Shown here in pieces: positions 1 to 5,780 of a stretch of 7,705 nt of DNA (positions within the stretch are counted from its first letter, which is position 1; each line of letters starts with the position of its first letter). Under the pieces are notes generated by a model that saw only the letters and a program-made list of their open reading frames with translations, made no database searches and was not told the DNA's origin. Position numbers and translations under genes: made by a program. The stretch is from Planctomycetota bacterium (GTDB lineage: Bacteria > Planctomycetota > GCA-002687715 > DRQF01): positions 1-7,705 of the forward strand of contig WFTN01000023.1 in the NCBI GenBank assembly GCA_015485455.1, in the 5' to 3' direction.

Positions 1-971
1 AGAAGACACATGGTGGCAAAACGTCTTTGAATCAAGTGTTGATCATAGAGCTTCATGTCGCCCAAATCTGTCACACCACATGGATAAGAGGGTGTGCTCG
101 TCAACGAGATGTCAGTGCAGCCAAAATGCCCGACACCGTCGACGCTCATCTTAACCAAACGCCGCGGCGCTACTGGCCCCGCTGAAAACTTGGAAAACCA
201 AAAATCAACGGAATCGTTCACCAACTGATCGTCGTTTCCTTCGAAGAGAAAGACGGCCCCTCCGTAGTTTTCCGCCAGCGGTTCCGCAGCGGCTGAAGCG
301 GTAAACAAAGCCGTGGGCGAACATGTTCCAAACAAGACGATTTCTGATTGAGCAAACGGTTCCAAAGACACGAGGGTGTCAAAGCTCGGGTCTGCTCCAC
401 CAAGAAAAATCGCAGCGACTCCCCCCATGGAATGACCGATCGCTCCGACCTTTTGATTCTGATCCGGGGACAGAACACCACGAACCGGGTGCACACTGGC
501 CGGGTTAGCAGCTTCAGACAGAAGATAGGTCTTCAGCAACCAGCTTTCGAATGCTTGCTCAATTGGCACCTGAAATTGAACGGGAAAGACGTTGTAGTTG
601 ACCGTGGCCACGGCGAATCCCCAACTGGCCAGGTGAGACGCCAACCCATCGTAGTCTCCTGGATTCGCTGCCCAACCATGATTGAGAATGATCAAAGGTG
701 CTGAGCTATTTGAAAAGAGATCGGGAGTCGTTTGAAGAGGATCGATTGCTGTGGGTAGGTAAAGGCGATAACCCACAAATCCGCTGATCGCTACGCCCTG
801 GAACTCAATTGGAACAGGAGCGTTCACTGCCCCCCAAGGGATCAAGCTATTGGACACGGTGACCGAGTAGGGACCCAAGTCGTCGAACTGAAAGGTCTGG
901 GCGGCACCTTGCTTAGGGGTAATCCACGCACATAAGCACATGAATAACAGAATCATGAAACTACGGTTCAT
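1..971 (-). CDS. Secreted alpha/beta hydrolase, chlorophyllase/cutinase-like (3' end outside window)
   Basis: This is a probable exported serine hydrolase acting on an ester or similar bond; the substrate is unknown. Reading from the ATG at 971-969, 323 codons are open to the window edge with no stop, so the C-terminus is missing. Residues 1-24 form a signal peptide with a hydrophobic core (about 5-17) and a likely cleavage site after GAA. The alpha/beta hydrolase signatures appear in order: an oxyanion-side NHGW at 97-100, the nucleophile elbow GHSMGG at 179-184 with Ser181, the likely catalytic acid in EGNDD at 244-248 (Asp247 or Asp248), and the catalytic His282 in GVGHFGC. The spacing and the segment LASWGFAVATVN (114-125) resemble the chlorophyllase / cutinase / PETase / PAF-acetylhydrolase group. 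Cys217, Cys285 and Cys298 could form disulfides after export. The start codon has no strong Shine-Dalgarno (only GAG about 6 bases upstream). The gene is divergent from the kinase gene. The fold is secure; the substrate class is inference. Confidence 0.88.
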   Translation of the reverse strand, partial: MNRSFMILLFMCLCAWITPKQGAAQTFQFDDLGPYSVTVSNSLIPWGAVNAPVPIEFQGVAISGFVGYRLYLPTAIDPLQTTPDLFSNSSAPLIILNHGWAANPGDYDGLASHLASWGFAVATVNYNVFPVQFQVPIEQAFESWLLKTYLLSEAANPASVHPVRGVLSPDQNQKVGAIGHSMGGVAAIFLGGADPSFDTLVSLEPFAQSEIVLFGTCSPTALFTASAAAEPLAENYGGAVFLFEGNDDQLVNDSVDFWFSKFSAGPVAPRRLVKMSVDGVGHFGCTDISLTSTPSYPCGVTDLGDMKLYDQHLIQRRFATMCL

Positions 972-1060
972 ACTGATCTCGGAGGTCGTCGTGACTTTGG
1001 TTTTCGGTTTGGCAGCGATGTGACGAGCGAACCCGCCACTGAGGCTCGAAGCTTACAGTG

Positions 1061-1069
1061 TTATCCACA
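1061..1069 (+). other. Single consensus DnaA-box-like 9-mer
   Basis: TTATCCACA matches the consensus DnaA box exactly. It is the only perfect copy noticed in the window. A weakly similar CTATCCAGG follows 11 bases downstream (1072-1080). No dnaA, dnaN or other origin-associated gene is nearby and the surroundings are not conspicuously AT-rich, so an origin is not supported. It could be a DnaA-responsive promoter element or chance. Confidence 0.25.
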
Positions 1070-1116
1070 ATCTATCCAGGGATGTCCAAAAAAACACAAC
1101 ACGCCTACAAGCCTTT

Positions 1117-1137
1117 GTGTATTATGCACTTGCAAGT
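1117..1137. repeat. Two abutting small palindromes, possible operator
   Basis: GTGTATTATGCAC (1117-1129) is an imperfect palindrome centred on 1123, with one mismatched pair per arm. ACTTGCAAGT (1128-1137) is a perfect 10-base palindrome overlapping its end. They lie between divergent genes, about 120 bases upstream of the kinase start, where a dimeric regulator could bind. A palindrome this short is expected by chance fairly often, so the regulatory reading is tentative. Confidence 0.22.
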
Positions 1138-1258
1138 TGTGAAAGGCCATTTGGCAGGGTAAGTCGTGAAGTCAGAACGGCATTATTCCGACATATCAGT
1201 TCAAGACCGTGGCCGAAGAACCCAAGAAAACAGATAACCCAGCGAGTTCCTAAGAAGA

Positions 1259-2350
1259 ATGACAAGCTCCCAAAATTCAGAACGAGACGAGATTCTTCAA
1301 GAACTGGGGCGACGGACTGCCGACATTTCGCACGAAATCAGGAACTTCTTAACGCCCATTCTGGCCGGAGCCCAGCTCCTCAGTACCCACAACGACGTCC
1401 AGGTCGCGACAACCGGCAAGAGGATCGCCGACAATGCCAACTATTGTCGCGATTTAGTCAATCAGCTTCTTGGCGATCTGGCCAATCCCAAAGAATACGT
1501 CCCTCTAGAATTCAAAGCACTCTTACAACACTTCTTTTCCAGCCGCCAAAGCAAGGCAACAATCAGAATAAATGACAAGATTCCCGGAGGCGCTTGGATC
1601 TGTGGTCATGAAACGGATCTCATTTCGATTCTGGAAAACCTCATTCGAAACGCTGAAGAAGCCGCTCTTCCTGGAGCCGCGTCCATAGAAATCCTCGCCT
1701 CAGCCACAGACACCCAACTTGTCGTCCAGGTGAGCGACTCCGGCCCCGGAATTGATCCAAACGATACCGGCAAGATCTTTGATGCGTTTCACACCAAAAA
1801 CAAAGAAGGTGGAACTGGCATCGGCCTCCATCTTTGTCGAAGAATCGCCACAGATCATGAAGGTGAATTGGATCTCATCACGAACTCCTCATCCGGCACC
1901 ACTTTTGAGTTGAGACTACCCCTCATTCAACAAGAAAACTCACAACCAACGACGGAGGATGCTGGGGAATTGGCTCCCCTTTCCGTCCTTTGTATCGACG
2001 ATGATCCAAGCACCTTGGACACCTATGAGATGATTCTCAGGTTAGATGGTCATCAGATTAACAAGGCCGAAACTGGTGCAGACGGACTACAAGCCCTGAG
2101 GCGCAACACCTTTGATCTCATCCTCTGCGACCTTCGTCTCCCAGATATGAGCGGTGTCGACTTTCAAAATCGACTCATTCAGATGGCGCCCCATTTGGTT
2201 CCGAAACTCGTTTTCGCCACGGGCGATTTGCAAAACGACAAAAGCCGTGAGTTTCTAAAGCAGTTGCAAAGGCCCTATCTCATCAAACCTTTCGAGATTG
2301 AAGAACTCAGAGTTGCCATCCGTTTGGTCACAGGGCCCAACGACGCATGA
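1259..2350 (+). CDS. Sensorless hybrid histidine kinase with C-terminal receiver domain
   Basis: This 363-residue soluble hybrid sensor kinase should autophosphorylate a histidine and pass the phosphate to its own receiver aspartate. A HisKA dimerisation domain covers about 8-75, with phosphoacceptor His25 in SHEIRN. The HATPase_c domain covers about 112-222, with the N-box ENLIRNAEEA (Asn127/Asn131), G1 box DSGPGI (160-165), F-box region FDAFHTK and G2 box GGTGIGL (184-190). After a short linker, a REC domain covers about 241-357, with the acidic pocket DDD (247-249), phosphoacceptor Asp291, Thr321 and Lys343 in IKPF. All key residues are present. There is no PAS, GAF, HAMP or membrane segment, and no Hpt or DNA-binding output. 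An in-frame TAA at 1235-1237 with no other start after it fixes the N-terminus at the ATG. The stop overlaps the next start (ATGA). The signal it senses and its phosphorelay partner are not visible. Confidence 0.93.
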   Translation: MTSSQNSERDEILQELGRRTADISHEIRNFLTPILAGAQLLSTHNDVQVATTGKRIADNANYCRDLVNQLLGDLANPKEYVPLEFKALLQHFFSSRQSKATIRINDKIPGGAWICGHETDLISILENLIRNAEEAALPGAASIEILASATDTQLVVQVSDSGPGIDPNDTGKIFDAFHTKNKEGGTGIGLHLCRRIATDHEGELDLITNSSSGTTFELRLPLIQQENSQPTTEDAGELAPLSVLCIDDDPSTLDTYEMILRLDGHQINKAETGADGLQALRRNTFDLILCDLRLPDMSGVDFQNRLIQMAPHLVPKLVFATGDLQNDKSREFLKQLQRPYLIKPFEIEELRVAIRLVTGPNDA

Positions 2351-5301
2351 GGGGCCCCCACGCCTGGGTCAAACTTGCCCTTCTTCTTTGGCTCTCCTGT
2401 TATTTCTCGATTTACTGGCCCCAAGAATTGACTTCTTGGGGCTTCCTAAGCTCCACCTTCGTCACAGCTATCATTGCGGCATGGGGGTTTGTCCAACTGA
2501 GCTTGGATGACAGTGCAGACCCGTTGACAACAACAATCGATCCATGGCTGCGCATCAAGGACCACAAACAGAAACTCTTCTTCGCCGCCTTGACCTTGAT
2601 CGCCTTAGCAACGCTCTTGCTGAACGACGTCATCTTCTTTGGCCACAGCCTTATTTCTGCTCCTTGGTTCAACCTGGGTGCACAAAACACGCCTGCGACG
2701 GCGGGTTTTGGCCATACAGTTGATCCATGGGCCGGATTTCTTATCGAAGGTCCAGGGATCTTTCTAACAGGTGCTGCATTCAAATTAGGTGAAATACCAT
2801 TCTGGAATCCCTTCGAGGCCTGCGGAACTCCCTATGCAGCCAATGGTGAAATGGCACCATTCTCTTTGCTTCAACTGCCTCTTCACCTCAACCCATCCTT
2901 GGCAGGGTGGAATGTTTTCGCCATCGTGAGGATCATAGTGGGCTCCCTGGGTGGATGGCTATGTTCCTTTGCCCTGGGCCGATCATCCCAGGCTTCCGTC
3001 TTAGTGGGTGTCGGCTTGGGGTTCTCCGGCGTCTTTCTGCTTTTTTGCAACTTGGTTCACATCAACACAGCTTTGGTTATCCCCTTTTTCGTCCTAACTG
3101 CCAGCTGCTTCGCACACCATCCAACTTGGAAAAGATGGTTGGTTCTTGTGGCTATCATTGCTCTCGGCTTCAATGGCGGCAACCCTCAGCCCATGGCTTG
3201 TGCCTTAGTCATCTATATGCCATGCCTGTTGATTCGATCTCCCAAGTCCAAAATGGAGCTTGTTTCAATTCTTGGAGGTTACTGTCTCGCTGCACTTTTC
3301 GCAGCCAGTCTTTCAGCTTTCACTTTACTGCCCTTGGCAGATCTTCTGGGCAAAAGCGAGAACAGAACGTTCTTTGCCTTGGAGATCATCGGGACTGCTG
3401 GCCACTTGATCGATTGGTTCGCCCCCGGTGGTCCCATCATTGGCGAATCTATTCAAGGGATCTCCGGCCCACCCTGGTGGCGTCTTGGGGCTGTGCCAAT
3501 GATGTGCGCCATCATCGCCGCCGCCATGTGCTTAAGAAAACCGGACCGCAGCACTGTTCTCATCTCCCTCAGCATCGTCATTTTTTTCTGCTTCGCCCTT
3601 TTTCCCGTTGTGGGAAAAGTCTTTGCTTCGCTCCCCGTGGTTGGCGGACTCAAGTGGACCAAGTATGTGACCATCGGCCAATTACTGGTCTTACTCTTAG
3701 CTGCCAAAGCGATCGATTTGGAGTGGATCAAGGAGAAACCTCCAGGCATCATAAGTGGAATCATTGCCACTTTCCTCGTGATTGGCCACGGTATCTACTT
3801 CCACCAAAGACTCGACAATCAATTTTGGCAAGCCATCATCCCTTGCCTCGTCATCACCGCCTTCTTTCTGGTCAAATCGATTCCCAGGTCGGCCGTCGCC
3901 CTGTTACCGCTTCTCTTCGTCTGCGAAGTCGCTTGGCATCGCCCCCCATACCCGGAGGCATTGACAGAAATCTCGTCTCCTTCCGGCCTCCCAATTGGTA
4001 GCGACATACAAAGCCCTAAATGGGAGCCCATGGAAGAAAGAACCATGGCATTTCGCGATGCCGTGGCGCCCCTCCTTTCTGGTATTCAGGGATGGTACGA
4101 CATCAGAAGCGTCGGGGCCTTTCCTCTGAGTGACTATCATCGCTTGATGGCGCCCTACATGAACTGCGGACCATGGCCACCATATATGCTCTTAGGAGCA
4201 TCTCGGGAGATCATTCTCTCGCCCTACTTCGATCTAGCTGGAGTCCACAAAGTCGTGTTCCGCTCTGGTGATTTCAAGGACTTAGTGCGAGAGCGCCGAG
4301 AAGACCTTCTGGAAGATAGTTCTTTTGTCCGCTTCGGTGAGTTCCAACGAGCCCTGGACTACACGTCCATCACAGGATCCAATTTATCATCGCCCGATGC
4401 CTTCCAAGGATCCTTCTTACTCTTACCCACCGAAGCAATTCAATTGCGCCTCAATCTCTCCGCTCGCTCCGCCCGTATTGGACTCAAGTTCGAGTCTCCC
4501 ACCGGGGACGATTTTCAAGTCACTACGGGTTTCGGCGATGACATCCGCACGATTCACGATGAAACAGAAAACATCTTCGCCATCGACAATGCCGAGGAAC
4601 CTGTCACCTATACCATCGGCTTGAAATCTAAGAAGCCAGTCCTCCTCTTCTTGACTCAATGGTGGGTCGATCGCCATATCGCCAAAGGGCGTTATGATTT
4701 CTTGCCAGAAGACACAAAGGAGTCCTTGGCTCGTGGACTGAAGATTCTCAAGAACAAGTATCCCCTTCCTTTAGCCCGGGTCATGTACAAAGGGCGCCTG
4801 GTCCCACAGGTTGACATGGCAAAAACCCTGAACAGATACGTGGCCACGGGACTGGGTTGGGATCCAAGAAAATCACTCTTGCTTCACCCCAATCCCCAAA
4901 GCTCCTGGGACTACAAAACCGAACCTCAATTGACCGATCTCTATGGCGAACAAAAGGCTCACTTGTTTCGTAAAGGTTGGAATCAGATGCGCGTGGACGT
5001 CTCCAACAACAAACCTGGCTGGCTGAGCCTGGCTGTGGCCTACGATCCGGGTTGGCGAGCATTCATAGACAACGAAGAAATCCCTGTCGTGAAAGCCAAT
5101 GGCGCTTTTATGGCCATGCCCCTGCGTACGAAAGGCAAGCAGTCAATCTACCTGCGTTACCAACCAGAGAGCTTTCGCATGGGGAGCAAAATATCATTGA
5201 TCAGCGCTGCCATTCTCGCCATATTCGGATTAGCAAAGTGGATAGCCGAAAAAAGACGAATCAAACTCCCACAGGGGAGGCAACTCAGGAGCGCACCATG
5301 A
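2347..5301 (+). CDS. YfhO-family polytopic membrane protein (GT-C glycosyltransferase-like)
   Basis: This 984-residue inner-membrane protein resembles the YfhO family, whose characterised members act in lipid-linked sugar transfer to cell-surface polymers. About 14 hydrophobic segments lie within residues 9-530 (for example 9-27, 76-98, 214-236, 305-330, 402-424, 441-458, 493-529). A large soluble region follows (about 530-945), presumably outside the membrane, then a final membrane helix (946-966) and a basic tail. YfhO-like signatures are the first large loop with VDPWAGFL (Asp126) and FWNPFEACGTPYAAN (152-166), the PLPLARVMYKG strand (806-816), and the C-terminal module AYDPGWRAFIDNEEIPVV (898-915) followed by KANGAFMAMPL. 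Asp94 or Asp126 in the first loop could be the GT-C catalytic acid; this is inference. The start is set by the ATGA overlap with the kinase, and the stop overlaps the next gene's ATG. The transferred sugar and acceptor are unknown; a non-catalytic role is possible. Confidence 0.85.
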   Translation: MRGPHAWVKLALLLWLSCYFSIYWPQELTSWGFLSSTFVTAIIAAWGFVQLSLDDSADPLTTTIDPWLRIKDHKQKLFFAALTLIALATLLLNDVIFFGHSLISAPWFNLGAQNTPATAGFGHTVDPWAGFLIEGPGIFLTGAAFKLGEIPFWNPFEACGTPYAANGEMAPFSLLQLPLHLNPSLAGWNVFAIVRIIVGSLGGWLCSFALGRSSQASVLVGVGLGFSGVFLLFCNLVHINTALVIPFFVLTASCFAHHPTWKRWLVLVAIIALGFNGGNPQPMACALVIYMPCLLIRSPKSKMELVSILGGYCLAALFAASLSAFTLLPLADLLGKSENRTFFALEIIGTAGHLIDWFAPGGPIIGESIQGISGPPWWRLGAVPMMCAIIAAAMCLRKPDRSTVLISLSIVIFFCFALFPVVGKVFASLPVVGGLKWTKYVTIGQLLVLLLAAKAIDLEWIKEKPPGIISGIIATFLVIGHGIYFHQRLDNQFWQAIIPCLVITAFFLVKSIPRSAVALLPLLFVCEVAWHRPPYPEALTEISSPSGLPIGSDIQSPKWEPMEERTMAFRDAVAPLLSGIQGWYDIRSVGAFPLSDYHRLMAPYMNCGPWPPYMLLGASREIILSPYFDLAGVHKVVFRSGDFKDLVRERREDLLEDSSFVRFGEFQRALDYTSITGSNLSSPDAFQGSFLLLPTEAIQLRLNLSARSARIGLKFESPTGDDFQVTTGFGDDIRTIHDETENIFAIDNAEEPVTYTIGLKSKKPVLLFLTQWWVDRHIAKGRYDFLPEDTKESLARGLKILKNKYPLPLARVMYKGRLVPQVDMAKTLNRYVATGLGWDPRKSLLLHPNPQSSWDYKTEPQLTDLYGEQKAHLFRKGWNQMRVDVSNNKPGWLSLAVAYDPGWRAFIDNEEIPVVKANGAFMAMPLRTKGKQSIYLRYQPESFRMGSKISLISAAILAIFGLAKWIAEKRRIKLPQGRQLRSAP
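5287..5291 (+). promoter_or_regulatory. Ribosome binding site that fixes the start of the DUF4863-like gene
   Basis: AGGAG sits 6 bases before the ATG at 5298, inside the last codons of the membrane-protein gene. This supports starting the downstream gene at 5298 rather than at the in-frame upstream ATG at 4977, which would overlap the membrane-protein gene by more than 320 bases and add a sequence with no family resemblance. Confidence 0.7.
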
Positions 5302-5753
5302 ACAAAGAAGACTTCATTGCCATTCTGGCACCCTTGGCCCAGGAACTCGCTGGGATCGATCTCAATGTCACAGTGAAAGCGACAAAAGAAATCTCCGAAT
5401 TAGCCCCTTTTGACGGGGACATGATTGCCCAGATTCGTAAAGCCACGATGGGGGCCGCCAAAGAAGATTGGCTCTTGCCCAAAGAGGCAGGAGGGATCAA
5501 ATTTGGCCGGGTGGCCAAAGACTTGGAAGGTTTCAGTGTAGATGCCGTTTTGATGAGCGGCCCCGGCCCCAAACACAATCACCCCAACGGTGAAATCGAC
5601 CTTTGTTTCACCACCACAGGAGAAGCTGAATTCGATGGTCACAAAGAAGGCTGGGTTGTTTACGGCCCTGACTCAACTCACGTACCAACAGTCCACAATG
5701 GAGAAATGCTCATTCTGTATTTCTTGCCAGGTGGAGCCATGAAATTTCTTTAG
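5298..5753 (+). CDS. DUF4863 / 4-hydroxylaminobenzoate lyase-family cupin-like protein
   Basis: This is a 151-residue cytoplasmic protein with no signal peptide or membrane segment. From memory of the family, the stretches HPNGEIDL (95-102), FDGHKEGWVVYGP (112-124) and THVPTV (127-132) match proteins annotated DUF4863 or 4-hydroxylaminobenzoate lyase (PnbB type). PnbB turns 4-hydroxylaminobenzoate into protocatechuate and ammonia. A cupin-like metal site is visible: His93, His95 and Glu99 in the HxHxxxE pattern, Gly108, and His128 as the likely fourth ligand. Residues 1-60 are a helical N-terminal part. The start is chosen from the AGGAG 6 bases upstream and the ATGA overlap with the membrane-protein stop. 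No nitroreductase or other nitroaromatic gene is present in the window, so the lyase reaction is not supported by context. The family call is fairly sure; the substrate is not. Confidence 0.8.
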   Translation: MNKEDFIAILAPLAQELAGIDLNVTVKATKEISELAPFDGDMIAQIRKATMGAAKEDWLLPKEAGGIKFGRVAKDLEGFSVDAVLMSGPGPKHNHPNGEIDLCFTTTGEAEFDGHKEGWVVYGPDSTHVPTVHNGEMLILYFLPGGAMKFL

Positions 5754-5780
5754 GCTTTGAATTCGTCCATCCCTTCGTTG
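5754..5780. other. 27-base convergent gap between operon and helicase
   Basis: The cupin-like gene ends at 5753 and the oppositely oriented helicase gene ends at 5781. CTTTGA at 5755-5760 can pair with TCAAAG at 5781-5786 across a 20-base loop, but the stem is short and no T-run follows on either strand. No intrinsic terminator is called. Transcripts from the two sides probably overlap unless Rho or a more distant signal stops them. Confidence 0.5.

Larger units (their letters stand above)
972..1258. promoter_or_regulatory. Divergent intergenic region, presumed promoters of hydrolase and kinase operon
   Basis: These 287 bases separate the divergent hydrolase and kinase starts and must carry both promoters if each gene is transcribed from here. 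No convincing sigma-70 -35/-10 pair could be picked by eye; TATTAT at 1120-1125 could be a plus-strand -10 but lacks a good -35. The region holds a perfect 10-base palindrome, an imperfect 13-base palindrome touching it, a GCCTTT/AAAGGC inverted repeat (1111-1116 with 1142-1147) and a TTATCCACA 9-mer. An open frame starting with GTG at 1117 overlaps the kinase gene and encodes an arginine-rich, low-plausibility product, so no gene is called here. Confidence 0.45.

Noticed and set aside
348..704. Plus-strand 118-residue open frame opposite the hydrolase
   Set aside because: The minus strand here encodes the catalytic core of a clear alpha/beta hydrolase; the plus-strand product has no recognisable features.
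1061..1069. Replication origin
   Set aside because: Only one exact DnaA box is present, there is no box cluster or AT-rich unwinding region, and no origin-linked genes are nearby.
1117..1575. 152-residue open frame starting with GTG in the intergenic region
   Set aside because: It overlaps over 300 bases of the kinase gene, is arginine- and glutamine-rich without recognisable motifs, and does not encode a missing sensor domain.
2907..4001. 364-residue plus-strand open frame inside the membrane-protein gene
   Set aside because: It is rich in His, Arg, Ser and Pro with no domain pattern, and lies wholly within the well-supported YfhO-type gene in another frame.
4977..5753. Longer 258-residue reading of the DUF4863-like gene from an upstream ATG
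   Set aside because: The extra 107 residues are an out-of-frame reading of the membrane-protein gene. The ATG at 5298 has a good AGGAG and an ATGA overlap, and family similarity begins only after it.
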